Positions 36,032 to 44,621 of a DNA stretch of 64,000 nucleotides are shown here, in pieces; the first letter of the stretch is position 1; each line of letters opens with the position of its first letter. The DNA lies in assembly GCF_040396155.1 (NCBI RefSeq), contig NZ_JBEBOY010000005.1, positions 67,390-131,389 of the forward strand, in the 5' to 3' direction. Below the pieces are notes generated by a model. That model was not told the DNA's origin, ran no database searches, and was given only the letters and a program-made list of their open reading frames with translations. The DNA comes from Tissierella praeacuta_A. Its GTDB lineage: Bacteria; Bacillota; Clostridia; Tissierellales; Tissierellaceae. The position numbers were made by a program, and so were the translations under genes.

Positions 36032-37081
36032 TTAGTCTTCTATAAGCTCTCTCATGTCTCCCATAATAGCCCTTGGAACTGGCAAATCTATCATTGTCTT
36101 TAAGCCTGGTTTTGCATTAATTACATTTGGAATCATATTAACTGTCATAGCTATAGTTCCAATGCCTCCTGGTACTTCTGGTGTAATTTGCATATTAATA
36201 TTTGGAGTACCCTTTATTGTTATATAATCTCCTGTTGTACCACCTTCTAATTGGGGTTCAACTTGTTGTGGATGAAGCATTTCAATTTTCACTTCGCCGT
36301 CTACATAACCAAATCCCTTCATATTACATCCTGCTACATCCCCAGCTTGTACTTCTGCATAAGGAGCTTTTCTATATACAGACGAAACAATAGGTGATCT
36401 ATCTAATTTAATTTCGTCACTTAATTTCCAGCCTAAAGCATTTGCTATCATAGTAATTGACTCTGGAAAACCTACATGACCTGCCAAATCATTTTCTGCT
36501 ACCCTTTTATTAAATGTATCTACACTAATACCTACTCCTTGACCATGCATTACTGCTGGACCAAATGGTGAAAGATTATTTATTCTCTCAGCCTTAATAC
36601 TTTCTACATCTATACATGCTCCAGTCAAGATAATTACCAACAAGTCCATAATAAGTCCTGGGTTAATACCTGTACCTAGTACTGTAACCTTATTTTCTTT
36701 AGCTATTTTATCTAATTCTTTAGCTAACTCTGGTTCTTGTGCCTGTGGATATGCCATTTCTTCAGCAGTAGATACTACATTGATTTTTCTTTCAAGGCAA
36801 TATTTCATTTTATCAAAAGAATCTCTAGTAAAAGAATCAGTAGCGATTACAACTATATCCGCTGCTCCTTCTTTAATTACATCTTCATATGATCCTGTAA
36901 GTAAATCTGGTCTTTGTCCCCTTTCAATATCCAAGAAATCATACATTGATTTCCCTATCTTTTCTCCTCTAACAACTGCTCCAACTATATCTACACCTTT
37001 TTTGCTTAAAAGCATTTCTGCAATTCCTTTACCCATTGCTCCTAATCCCCACACAATTACCCTTACATTATCTTTTCTCAT
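36032..37081 (-). CDS. ord: 2,4-diaminopentanoate dehydrogenase
   Basis: A dehydrogenase of 349 residues related to diaminopimelate/dihydrodipicolinate dehydrogenases. The Rossmann loop VWGLGAMGKGIAEMLL is at residues 10-25. Downstream come ATDSFTRDSFDKM and a substrate region LGTGINPGLIMDLLV. It oxidatively deaminates 2,4-diaminopentanoate to 2-amino-4-oxopentanoate with NAD(P). It is the first gene of the operon, 42 bases after the expected sigma-54 start, with a GGAGGTTATA ribosome site. The family and context match Ord of C. sticklandii. Confidence 0.95.
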   Translation of the reverse strand: MRKDNVRVIVWGLGAMGKGIAEMLLSKKGVDIVGAVVRGEKIGKSMYDFLDIERGQRPDLLTGSYEDVIKEGAADIVVIATDSFTRDSFDKMKYCLERKINVVSTAEEMAYPQAQEPELAKELDKIAKENKVTVLGTGINPGLIMDLLVIILTGACIDVESIKAERINNLSPFGPAVMHGQGVGISVDTFNKRVAENDLAGHVGFPESITMIANALGWKLSDEIKLDRSPIVSSVYRKAPYAEVQAGDVAGCNMKGFGYVDGEVKIEMLHPQQVEPQLEGGTTGDYITIKGTPNINMQITPEVPGGIGTIAMTVNMIPNVINAKPGLKTMIDLPVPRAIMGDMRELIED

Positions 37082-37133
37082 TTTATAACCTCCCTAAGTT
37101 ATTTTCGCCTAATTTAATTACACAATTTATATA

Positions 37134-37150
37134 TGCAAGATTTTTGCCAA
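37134..37150 (-). promoter_or_regulatory. Sigma-54 (-24/-12) promoter of the ornithine operon
   Basis: On the minus strand TTGGCAAAAATCTTGCA fits TGGCAC-N5-TTGCA with a single deviation (A for C), with GG and GC exactly spaced. Expected start near 37123, about 40 bases before ord. The divergent-looking gap holds two perfect inverted repeats, and the sigma-54 activator gene is the upstream neighbour. Confidence 0.93.
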
Positions 37151-37187
37151 CTCTTAAATAATATACTTTATTTCATGAAATCCTTTA

Positions 37188-37204
37188 TTTTAAAGGCTTT
37201 AAAA
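37188..37204. promoter_or_regulatory. Candidate activator site 1 (inverted repeat)
   Basis: A perfect TTTTAAAG-G-CTTTAAAA palindrome centred about 73 bases upstream of the expected sigma-54 start. This is a usual distance for enhancer-binding protein sites. Confidence 0.55.
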
Positions 37205-37220
37205 TATTTAAATAAGTTAA

Positions 37221-37238
37221 ATTCTAATAATTTAGAAT
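37221..37238. promoter_or_regulatory. Candidate activator site 2 (inverted repeat)
   Basis: ATTCTAA-TAAT-TTAGAAT, centred about 33 bases (three helical turns) farther upstream than site 1. The half-site differs from site 1, so only one of the two may be the operator. Confidence 0.45.
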
Positions 37239-37254
37239 CTTTTAAATAAAAAAC

Positions 37255-37290
37255 GCAAAAATATTTGCATATAAACGCTTATATTTTTGC
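37255..37290 (-). terminator. Terminator overlapping the activator stop
   Basis: GCAAAAATAT (37255-37264) pairs with ATATTTTTGC (37281-37290), and on the minus strand GTTTTTTATTT follows. The stem includes the stop codon of the activator gene. Confidence 0.7.
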
Positions 37291-38703
37291 ATTACTTTTG
37301 TATTTTTTTAATTTATGTTGTAAAGTTTGTCTTTTTATTCCTAATTCTTCAGCAGTTCTAGATATATTTGATTGATTATTATTTAAAGTGTTAAATATAA
37401 TGTCTCTCTCCAAATCCTCTAAAATCTTAGGTAAGGATTTATTTTTTTCTTGAAAAATAGACGAATTTTTCAAAGGTCTATCTTGCATTATGTGAATAGA
37501 TGAAATAAAATCTTCTCTCTTCAATGTTTTTTCATTACTACTTACTATATTCATGGCTCCCTCTATTACATTACCTAATTCTCTAACATTTCCCGGCCAA
37601 GAATATTCCATAAAAGAACTTAATACATCTTCAGATATGTTTTCTACCTTTTTCCCAAATAGCGGATTATATTTATTAATAAAATGATTTGCTAATAGAA
37701 CTATATCATTTCTTCTTTCAATTAATAATGGTATCCGTACGAAGATAACATTTAATCTATAATATAAATCCTTTCTAAGAATTCCTTTTTTTAAACTTGC
37801 TATAGGATCCTCATTTGTTGTGGCTATTATGCGTACATCAATTGGTATATCCTTTATACCTCCAACACGTCTTATATATCCTTCCTGCAGCACCCTTAAA
37901 AGCTTTGCTTGTAATGATAAGGACATAGAGTTAATTTCATCCAACATTAAGGTTCCCCCATTAGCCTGCTCAAAAATACCTTCTCTTTCTATGGCTCCAG
38001 TAAATCCTCCTTTATCGGTTCCAAATAATATTCCTTCAAGAAGTGTTTCGGGTATTGCTGCACAATTTTGAGCTATGAAAGGTTTATTAGCTCTTATTCC
38101 TCCATAGTGAATACTTTGAGCAAATAGTTCTTTACCTGTACCTGTATCCCCGTATATCAATACAGATGAACTTGAATTACTAGCTTTTTCTGCTATCTTC
38201 TTAGCTAATGAAATAGATGGATCTTCACCTATAATATCATTAAAATTATATCTCTTTATTTTAGCTTTAAGATTTTTCTTTGAAAATTTTGCTGACGATA
38301 ATTCATTTTGCAGTTCTATTAATTGATCTGATAAATTTTTAATATGAGTTATATTATTAGCTATTTCAAGAGCCCCTATTATCTTTTCATCAGCGTAAAG
38401 GGGTATGGTGGAATTTATAGTAGTTATTCTTTGTCCCTTAAAATTCAAATAGGATTGAGTGCTATTTAAAATAGCTTCCCCAGTATGCAGAACTTTTATT
38501 AATGTAGAAGTTTCTTCATTTAAACTTGGAAAGATTTCTAAAATATCCTTTTCAACAACCTGTTCTGTATCTAAGCCCTCCAAACGAGCCATGACCTTAT
38601 TATATATAATAGTACGTCTTTCCTTATCTATTACATGAATACCTATATCTGCATGATGCAAAATATTTTGCATTATAATTTTATTTAAATCAATTTTTTT
38701 CAT
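37279..38703 (-). CDS. Sigma-54-dependent activator of ornithine catabolism (PAS-AAA+-Fis HTH)
   Basis: A protein of 474 residues. A PAS sensor lies at about 12-120 (ADIGIHVIDKERRTIIYNK), then a linker. The AAA+ domain spans about 155-390 with Walker A GDTGTGKE (185-192) and Walker B TLMLDE (251-256). Its sigma-54 contact loop reads GGFTGA (232-237) instead of the usual GAFTGA. A Fis-type helix-turn-helix ends the protein (NISRTAEELGIKRQTLQHKL). The layout matches RocR/PrdR-like regulators. I infer control of the adjacent ord operon, which has a sigma-54 promoter and upstream palindromes. PAS ligand unknown; ornithine or a product is plausible. The ATG at 38703 follows AAGGATGATAG. Confidence 0.9.
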   Translation of the reverse strand: MKKIDLNKIIMQNILHHADIGIHVIDKERRTIIYNKVMARLEGLDTEQVVEKDILEIFPSLNEETSTLIKVLHTGEAILNSTQSYLNFKGQRITTINSTIPLYADEKIIGALEIANNITHIKNLSDQLIELQNELSSAKFSKKNLKAKIKRYNFNDIIGEDPSISLAKKIAEKASNSSSSVLIYGDTGTGKELFAQSIHYGGIRANKPFIAQNCAAIPETLLEGILFGTDKGGFTGAIEREGIFEQANGGTLMLDEINSMSLSLQAKLLRVLQEGYIRRVGGIKDIPIDVRIIATTNEDPIASLKKGILRKDLYYRLNVIFVRIPLLIERRNDIVLLANHFINKYNPLFGKKVENISEDVLSSFMEYSWPGNVRELGNVIEGAMNIVSSNEKTLKREDFISSIHIMQDRPLKNSSIFQEKNKSLPKILEDLERDIIFNTLNNNQSNISRTAEELGIKRQTLQHKLKKYKSNAKI

Positions 38704-38718
38704 TCTATCATCCTTAGC

Positions 38719-39456
38719 TTATGGATTTAAGGTTATAGCAGCAATCATCCTATTCTTTGTTCCCTTTTCTCCTCTATACGAATATAATTTATCCATATTA
38801 CAAGATGTACAAAAATTACTTTCATAAATATTTTCATCTTTTATGCCTAGATTTAATAAATTCATCTTATTTACTTTCCATAAATCTAGATATACCTTAT
38901 TATCCTTATATATAATTATATCTGAATACTTTGGATATTCATCTTTAAAAAGTTTTTCTACATCATGTCCGATTTCATAGCAGCAGGAACCAATAGATGG
39001 ACCTATTGCTGCGGAAATATCTTTTATATTACAATTAAATTTTTTCATCATATTTTCTATTATTACTTTATTAATATTTCTTAATGTTCCCTTCCAACCT
39101 GCATGAGCTAAAGCTATAACCTCTTTAACATTATCATAAAAATAAATAGGTACACAATCAGCATGATAAGTACAAATTGCTATGCCTTTTTTATTTGTTA
39201 TAAGCCCATCTCTTTCTAACGTATTTATTTCCATATTATTCTGATCATCTATAACCAAAATATCTATTCCGTGAACTTGTTTTACCCTATATATCTTTTC
39301 ATCAGGTATATTAAATACTTCAGATAAATTATTAAATAACCTGTCCTGCTGCCAACCAAGCCTTGAGGAAAAAACATGATTCATATTTTCATCAAAGCTA
39401 AATCCTTCTATTTGATAATATAAAATATCATTTTTATATCTTTCTACAATTCCCAT
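38719..39456 (-). CDS. pgeF: Peptidoglycan editing factor / multicopper polyphenol oxidase family (YfiH/PgeF)
   Basis: A protein of 245 residues with the conserved zinc/active-site residues of the YfiH (DUF152) family in VKQVHGIDILV, CTYHADCVPIYF and ALAHAGWKGTLRNI, with a C-terminal SYRGEKGTKNRMIAAI. In E. coli PgeF prevents misincorporation of serine into cell-wall precursors; human LACC1-like relatives have purine nucleoside activity. Which applies here is open, but the position next to a cell-wall and sporulation block favours the wall role. The ATG at 39456 is preferred over 39477 because AGGAGATAAG lies just upstream. Confidence 0.88.
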   Translation of the reverse strand: MGIVERYKNDILYYQIEGFSFDENMNHVFSSRLGWQQDRLFNNLSEVFNIPDEKIYRVKQVHGIDILVIDDQNNMEINTLERDGLITNKKGIAICTYHADCVPIYFYDNVKEVIALAHAGWKGTLRNINKVIIENMMKKFNCNIKDISAAIGPSIGSCCYEIGHDVEKLFKDEYPKYSDIIIYKDNKVYLDLWKVNKMNLLNLGIKDENIYESNFCTSCNMDKLYSYRGEKGTKNRMIAAITLNP

Positions 39457-39460
39457 ATTC

Positions 39461-39931
39461 TTATCTCCTATTTTCATTTCCTTCGTCTAATATCTTTTTC
39501 AGTTCTTCCATAAATGAATTCAAATCTTTAAATTGTCTATATACAGATGCAAATCTTACATATGATACTTCATCAATATCTTTTAATCTATCCATTACTA
39601 TTTCTCCAATTTTTTCAGATTTAACCTCTCTTTGTAATGAATTATCTAGATTTTTTTCAACTTCATCTACTACATTTTCAATGGTACTCATTGAAACAGG
39701 TCTTTTTTCACAAGCTTTTATTATGCCATTTAATAATTTATTTCTATCATAGGATTCTCTATTTCCATTCTTCTTCACTATAATAAGAGGTATTTCCTCG
39801 ATTTTCTCATATGTGGTAAACCTCTTATTACATTTTATACATTCCCGCCTTCTACGAATGGTTTGTCCTTCGTCAGTAGGTCTAGAATCAACTACCTTTG
39901 ATTCAAAGTATGAACAAAATGGGCATTTCAT
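39461..39931 (-). CDS. nrdR: Transcriptional repressor NrdR
   Basis: A protein of 156 residues. The zinc ribbon uses Cys 3, 6, 31 and 34 (MKCPFC ... CIKC). It is followed by RRRRE for DNA contact and the ATP-cone (ERPVSMSTIENVVDEVE region, shown here as KRPVSMSTIENVVDEVE). It senses ATP/dATP and represses ribonucleotide reductase genes. AGAGGTGAAAAT precedes the ATG at 39931. Neighbourhood with ylmC, sigG and pgeF is a known Firmicute arrangement. Confidence 0.97.
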   Translation of the reverse strand: MKCPFCSYFESKVVDSRPTDEGQTIRRRRECIKCNKRFTTYEKIEEIPLIIVKKNGNRESYDRNKLLNGIIKACEKRPVSMSTIENVVDEVEKNLDNSLQREVKSEKIGEIVMDRLKDIDEVSYVRFASVYRQFKDLNSFMEELKKILDEGNENRR

Positions 39932-39987
39932 ATTTTCACCTCTTTTAGTCTTCTATAGCTTATTATATTATAATGAATATAAAATGT

Positions 39988-40236
39988 CTAACCAGATATT
40001 TCATTCTTATAATCAACTAAAATAGTATCTGTACCTATTTTTATTATATCATTCCAAGCTATAACCATTTCAGAATTCTTTCCAAAGAAACCTAAAACTC
40101 TTCCCATTCCATTTATTACTATTGCATCTACACGCCCTTCCTCTAAATTCAACTCAAAATCATCAATATATCCCATTCTTTCACCATTATTTATATTTAT
40201 TATTTCCTTTTCTCTTATTTCTGATAATTTTAACAC
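39988..40236 (-). CDS. ylmC: YlmC/YmxH-family PRC-barrel protein
   Basis: An 82-residue PRC-barrel protein (KEIININNGERMGYIDDFEL, DAIVINGM, MVIAWNDIIKIGTDTILVDY). The family is conserved beside sigG or spoIIG in spore formers and is made during sporulation, but its exact role is not known. The start is GTG at 40236 right behind AGAGGTGGG. It lies downstream of sigG with a 236-base gap containing a strong hairpin, so it probably has a promoter of its own. Confidence 0.9.
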   Translation of the reverse strand: MLKLSEIREKEIININNGERMGYIDDFELNLEEGRVDAIVINGMGRVLGFFGKNSEMVIAWNDIIKIGTDTILVDYKNEISG

Positions 40237-40369
40237 AATCCCACCTCTTTCTAGTTATTTACCCTATACTATGTATATATCATAATAAAATGAAAATATG
40301 ACTAAAATTTAATGAAGCAGAACTAATTAAATGAAATAAAATTAAATTTCTAGGTTTATAAAGTACAAT

Positions 40370-40415
40370 AACAGAAAAATAGATTTGCATATTTATCTGC
40401 AAATCTATTTCTGTT
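40370..40415 (-). terminator. Hairpin after sigG
   Basis: AACAGAAAAATAGATTTGCA pairs with TGCAAATCTATTTCTGTT apart from a two-base bulge, around an eight-base loop. It lies about 60 bases past the sigG stop. The downstream T content is modest. Confidence 0.65.
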
Positions 40416-40472
40416 AAATAATTCTATGAAATCTTTTATAACTCAAATTTTATCTTGATAACTTTTATGGTA

Positions 40473-41246
40473 TTAAACATATTTTCTCATTTGTCTTAAT
40501 GCATTTTTTTCAAGTCTTGATACTTGTGCCTGTGAAATCCCTATTTCTTCTGCAACTTCCATTTGAGTTTTTCCCTCATAGAATCTTAAATTTAAAATCT
40601 GTTTTTCTCTATTATTCAATTTATCCATAGCTTCTCTAAGTGCTATTTCTCTCAGCCATATTTCATCTTCAGCTTTTTCATCCTTAACTTGATCCATTAC
40701 AAATATGGCATCGCCACTATCATGAAATATTGGCTCAAATAAGGAAACTGGTTCTTGAATTGCTTCTAATGCAAATACTACATCTTCCTTTGGAAGGTTC
40801 AGCTCCTCTGCTATTTCATATATGGTAGGTTCTTTAGAATTTCTATTAATCAACTGTTCTCTGGCATTTAAAGCTTTATAGGCAATATCTCTAAGGGATC
40901 TTGACACCCTGATTGAATTATTGTCCCTTAAATATCTTCTTATTTCTCCTATAATCATAGGTACAGCATAAGTGGAAAAGCGTACATTTTGACTTAAATC
41001 AAAATTATCAATAGCTTTTATTAAACCAATACAGCCTACCTGAAATAAATCATCAACATGTTCTCCTCGTCTATTAAATCTCTGAATAATACTAAGTACC
41101 AATCTTAAATTACCTTGTATGAATTCTTCCCTTGCCTTCAAATCTCCCGCCTTTATTTTAATAAATAATTTTTGCATTTCTTCATTAGTTAGTACTGGAA
41201 GCTTTGAAGTATTTACTCCACATATCTCCACTTTAGACATATGCAT
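40473..41246 (-). CDS. sigG: Late forespore sigma factor SigG
   Basis: A protein of 257 residues. The N-terminal phrase KVEICGVNTSKLPVLTN is specific to sigma-G. Region 2 (ARVEFIQGNLRLV-like EEFIQGNLRLVLSIIQRF, FSTYAVPMIIGEIRRYLRD) and region 4 (REKQILNLRFYEGKTQMEVA, then EIGISQAQVSRLEK) are complete. It directs late gene expression in the forespore after engulfment. It follows sigE with a strong hairpin between, so both a read-through and an own promoter are possible; the family usually has a sigma-F promoter here, which I could not place convincingly. Confidence 0.97.
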   Translation of the reverse strand: MHMSKVEICGVNTSKLPVLTNEEMQKLFIKIKAGDLKAREEFIQGNLRLVLSIIQRFNRRGEHVDDLFQVGCIGLIKAIDNFDLSQNVRFSTYAVPMIIGEIRRYLRDNNSIRVSRSLRDIAYKALNAREQLINRNSKEPTIYEIAEELNLPKEDVVFALEAIQEPVSLFEPIFHDSGDAIFVMDQVKDEKAEDEIWLREIALREAMDKLNNREKQILNLRFYEGKTQMEVAEEIGISQAQVSRLEKNALRQMRKYV

Positions 41247-41294
41247 TTACATTCATCCTTTCATGCTGTATTGCCCCTTTCGTATAAAATTATT

Positions 41295-41335
41295 GCCTCT
41301 AATATTATTTTTATTCAAAAAATAATATTAGAGGC
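41295..41335 (-). terminator. Hairpin between sigE and sigG
   Basis: A perfect 18-base stem (GCCTCTAATATTATTTTT with AAAAATAATATTAGAGGC) and a five-base loop start nine bases past the sigE stop. It is followed by AATAATTTTATAC on the minus strand, only partly T-rich. It can separate mother-cell sigE from forespore sigG expression. Confidence 0.8.
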
Positions 41336-41343
41336 AGACCAAT

Positions 41344-42060
41344 TTACATCAATTTTACCATTTCTTTCCTAAGCCTTTTTATTATCCTTTTTTCTAACCT
41401 AGATATATATGATTGGGAAATGCCTAGTAAATCTGCTACTTCTTTTTGAGTCTTTTCTTTTCCATTATAAAGACCAAACCTCATCTCTATTATGACTTTT
41501 TCCCTGCTAGATAGTCTATCTATTGCTTGTTTAAGAAGTGTTTTATCTACTTCCATCTCAATATCTTTAAAAATTATATCCCCATCGGTACCTAAAATAT
41601 CTGATAGTAAAAGTTCATTTCCATCCCAATCAATGTTTAATGGTTCATCTAATGATATCTCTGATTTCATTTTGCTAGTTCGCCTTAAATACATTAATAT
41701 TTCATTTTCTATACACTTCGATGCATATGTAGCCAGCTTTATATTTTTATCTGGATCAAATGTATTTACAGCTTTAATTAATCCTATTGTACCTATTGAA
41801 ATAAGGTCTTCTATAGATATTTTAGTATTTTCAAACTTTCTTGCTATATATACTACAAGTCTTAAATTTCTTTCAATAAGAACACCTTTAACACTTTCAT
41901 CTTCTTTCAGTAAGGATAAATAATATTCTTCTTCTTCAGGTTTTAAAGGCGGAGGTAATACTTCTCCACTGCCAATATAATAAATTCCTCTATTTAATTT
42001 TAACTTATTTAATATCCTATTTAATAACATATGTAATTTCATTTTAATTTTTATTAGCAT
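41344..42060 (-). CDS. sigE: Mother-cell sigma factor, pro-sigma-E
   Basis: A protein of 238 residues with an amphipathic basic pro-region (about 1-28, MLIKIKMKLHMLLNRILNKL), followed by YYIGSGEVLPPPLKPEEE, the typical start of mature sigma-E. Region 2 shows IDLISIGTIGLIKAV-type EDLISIGTIGLIKAVNTF and ATYASKCIENEILMYLRR. Region 4 is EKTQKEVADLLGISQSYISR. SpoIIGA, encoded immediately upstream with a 17-base overlap, should remove the pro-region after septation. GGGGGAATTT precedes the ATG at 42060. Confidence 0.97.
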   Translation of the reverse strand: MLIKIKMKLHMLLNRILNKLKLNRGIYYIGSGEVLPPPLKPEEEEYYLSLLKEDESVKGVLIERNLRLVVYIARKFENTKISIEDLISIGTIGLIKAVNTFDPDKNIKLATYASKCIENEILMYLRRTSKMKSEISLDEPLNIDWDGNELLLSDILGTDGDIIFKDIEMEVDKTLLKQAIDRLSSREKVIIEMRFGLYNGKEKTQKEVADLLGISQSYISRLEKRIIKRLRKEMVKLM

Positions 42061-42967
42061 ACAAATTCCCCCTATTTAATATACTCAAATTTAATAAGCC
42101 ACTATATTTATTATCTATGGAAAGCTTATCATTAAAAATCCCTATTAATAACTCATCATGGATTTTTTCAAAACCATTATCCAAAATAGATATATAATCC
42201 GGTTTAAATCCTATTAGCATGCCATTATTTGAACCAATTGATTTATATGGAATAAATCTAATCATTAATTCTTCTCTTAGTTCCTTAATAACTTTTTCTA
42301 TAGCAATAAAATCATTTTCTTTCTTACAATTGAAGATTTGTTTTATTGGTTCAGGTAATAAATCATTTAGAACACTATATTCTACAACAAAAACTGGTAA
42401 TTTAGATAATGGTTCGATTAATGAATTACCTGTATCAGTCAATGCTGTAAAAGTTGAGCTTTTATTATTTAAGTAAATAGTTACCTCTAGCAATTCCTTT
42501 TCTTGTGATAATTTTTCTTGATAATAATGAACCATGTTTTTAATCATAATTCCACCTAATATTACTCCTAATATTATATATTTAACAGGAAATCCACCTA
42601 CTGTTTTATCAGGATTAAACAATATATTGTGATAATTATTATTAAAATAATAAAAACCAATACTTGCTCCTGCGAATATGAAAGATATAACATAAAAAGC
42701 AGATAGCTGTTTTATATAGAGAACCATAGACTTAGAATTATATGCTAGTTTTACTATAATAATTGATATAAGCATTTTTATATAAAATTTTGTAAGAAAG
42801 CTTAAGGACGGAAAGAATAAGGCAAATGGGTATAATGCAGATATTGCTGCGGTGATGAAAATTCTACTTCTCTTTGCTTTTGTTCTAGTAACAATTTTTG
42901 TGCTTTGCAATATAGCATAGTTTATAATAAAATTTTCAATGAATAAATATTCTGCTATTATATACAA
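42044..42967 (-). CDS. spoIIGA: Sigma-E processing peptidase SpoIIGA
   Basis: A protein of 307 residues. About five membrane spans lie in the first 145 residues. The cytoplasmic aspartic protease half has the DTG signature at 178-180 (TALTDTGNSLIEP) and VEYSVLNDLLPEPI after it. It cleaves pro-sigma-E at the sporulation septum when triggered by SpoIIR. The 3' end overlaps sigE by 17 bases. The start is ATG at 42967 with AAAGGAGGTATT. A terminator isolates it from ftsZ upstream, so it has its own promoter. Confidence 0.95.
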   Translation of the reverse strand: MYIIAEYLFIENFIINYAILQSTKIVTRTKAKRSRIFITAAISALYPFALFFPSLSFLTKFYIKMLISIIIVKLAYNSKSMVLYIKQLSAFYVISFIFAGASIGFYYFNNNYHNILFNPDKTVGGFPVKYIILGVILGGIMIKNMVHYYQEKLSQEKELLEVTIYLNNKSSTFTALTDTGNSLIEPLSKLPVFVVEYSVLNDLLPEPIKQIFNCKKENDFIAIEKVIKELREELMIRFIPYKSIGSNNGMLIGFKPDYISILDNGFEKIHDELLIGIFNDKLSIDNKYSGLLNLSILNRGNLYANKN

Positions 42968-43054
42968 AGGAATACCTCCTTTGATTTATTTTATTCCTTA
43001 ATAAAGATTATAGGACATAGAATCTATTTTTTTTGTCATTTTATAGGCAAAATA

Positions 43055-43086
43055 AAAAACGTATCTCACCAATAAGATACGTTTTT
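43055..43086 (-). terminator. ftsZ terminator
   Basis: AAAAACGTATCT/AGATACGTTTTT stem with an eight-base loop, 20 bases past the ftsZ stop, followed by TTTATTTTG. Confidence 0.93.
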
Positions 43087-43105
43087 CTACCTATTTTTAT
43101 TACAA

Positions 43106-44209
43106 TCATTTTTTATCTCTTCTTCTAAGGAAAATTGGAATATCTAGTTCATCACTATCAAGATCAGTGGCTGCCTCATCTTTCGCATTATCATTAACAT
43201 TATTATTAATACTATTATCATTTATTCCTGATTTCATATTATTTTTATCCACAGATAATATATCGAATCCTGTTGCAATAACAGTTATTTTAATTTCATC
43301 TTTTAGAGTTTCATCAATACCTGCACCAAATATTATATTTGCATCTTTATCTACAGCAGATCTAATTAGATCTGCAGCTTCATTAACTTCAAAAATACCT
43401 AAATCTTCTCCACCTGTAATATTTAGCAGTACAGATTTTGCACCTTCTATGGAAGTTTCCAACAACGGAGATTTTATTGCCTGTTTTGCAGCCTCTGTAG
43501 CTCTATTATCTCCTGCTGATTGGCCTATCCCCATATGAGCAATACCTTTATCATGCATTATTGTCTTAACATCCGCAAAGTCCAAATTTATAAGATTAGG
43601 AACTGCTATTAAATCTGATATTCCTTGTATTCCTTGTTTAAGAACCTCATCTGCCATTACAAATGCTTCAACCATTGTAGTCTTCTTATCTGAAACTTGA
43701 AGCAATCTATCATTTGGTATAGTAACTAAAGTGTCCACTTTAGACTTCAGTTCTTCTATTCCTTGTTCAGCATGTTTTAACCTTCTAGGTCCTTCAAATG
43801 TAAATGGCTTAGTAACTACGCCTACTGTAAGAATACCTAATTCCTTAGCTATTTCTGCAACAATCGGTGCTGCTCCTGTACCAGTCCCGCCACCCATCCC
43901 AGCAGTAATAAATATCATATCAGCACCCTTAAGAATTTCCATAATTTCATTTCTATTCTCTTCTGCAGCCTTTGCTCCAATATCTGGATTAGCGCCAGCA
44001 CCTAATCCCCTAGTTAATTTTTCTCCTATTTGAAGTTTCACTTCTGCTTTTGAGGAATATAGTGCTTGTCTATCTGTATTCAATGCAATAAAATCAATAC
44101 CTCTAACTCCATGTTCAACCATTCTATTTACCGCATTATTGCCTCCACCGCCGACACCAATAACTTTTATCTTAGCAAATTGATCTACATCAACATCAAA
44201 ATCAAACAT
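43106..44209 (-). CDS. ftsZ: Cell division protein FtsZ
   Basis: A tubulin homologue of 367 residues that forms the Z ring. The GTP-binding signature GGGTGTG is at 106-112, with IKVIGVGGGGNNAVNRM at the N-terminus and the T7 loop in NLINLDFADVKTIM. The variable linker is Asn/Asp-rich, and the C-terminal peptide ELDIPIFLRRRDKK is the usual docking site for SepF or FtsA. ftsA is not present upstream. The ATG at 44209 is chosen because AAGGGGG lies just before it; in-frame codons further up to 44245 lack a site. Confidence 0.98.
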   Translation of the reverse strand: MFDFDVDVDQFAKIKVIGVGGGGNNAVNRMVEHGVRGIDFIALNTDRQALYSSKAEVKLQIGEKLTRGLGAGANPDIGAKAAEENRNEIMEILKGADMIFITAGMGGGTGTGAAPIVAEIAKELGILTVGVVTKPFTFEGPRRLKHAEQGIEELKSKVDTLVTIPNDRLLQVSDKKTTMVEAFVMADEVLKQGIQGISDLIAVPNLINLDFADVKTIMHDKGIAHMGIGQSAGDNRATEAAKQAIKSPLLETSIEGAKSVLLNITGGEDLGIFEVNEAADLIRSAVDKDANIIFGAGIDETLKDEIKITVIATGFDILSVDKNNMKSGINDNSINNNVNDNAKDEAATDLDSDELDIPIFLRRRDKK

Positions 44210-44267
44210 TCTTTTTCCCCCTTGTATTATTATAGATACTCTCATACTTAATATAAATTTCTATAAA

Positions 44268-44621
44268 TTAATTAGATTCTTTTCTTTTAAATAGTAAAAT
44301 CCTCCTAATCTTTGCAAAATTTTCAAAGAGTCGTCCGCCAAATGTAAATATGGCAGCATAATATAAAGGCACCCCTAATCTGTCACCTAAATATGCAAGA
44401 AATGCTGCTAATGCTGCATTTCCAAAAAAACCTGAAATAAATATATTTATATTAAAGTTTTTTTCAAGATTAGACCTTATACCACCAAATACTGAATCTA
44501 AGCAAGCTAATATTGCTACAGATATATAAAGTGAGTAGGATGTATTATAAGTATATGGCAAGATGAAGCCTATTATAGCCCCTATTAAAATTCCAATTAG
44601 TGCAAAAAACAATTTAATCAC
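44268..44621 (-). CDS. sbp: Small basic membrane protein Sbp (DUF1290)
   Basis: A protein of 117 residues with three or four membrane spans. The conserved FGGIRSNLEKNFN and FGGRLFENFAKIRR stretches of DUF1290 are present. The family sits in the ftsQ-ftsZ interval of many Firmicutes. Its role is unknown but may be linked to division or envelope. It overlaps the preceding DUF881 gene by eight bases, indicating tight co-translation. Confidence 0.9.
   Translation of the reverse strand: MIKLFFALIGILIGAIIGFILPYTYNTSYSLYISVAILACLDSVFGGIRSNLEKNFNINIFISGFFGNAALAAFLAYLGDRLGVPLYYAAIFTFGGRLFENFAKIRRILLFKRKESN

Noticed and set aside
43030..43050. Possible Spo0A box upstream of spoIIGA
   Set aside because: TTTTGTCATTTT matches the TTGTCGAA core only partly; too weak to list.
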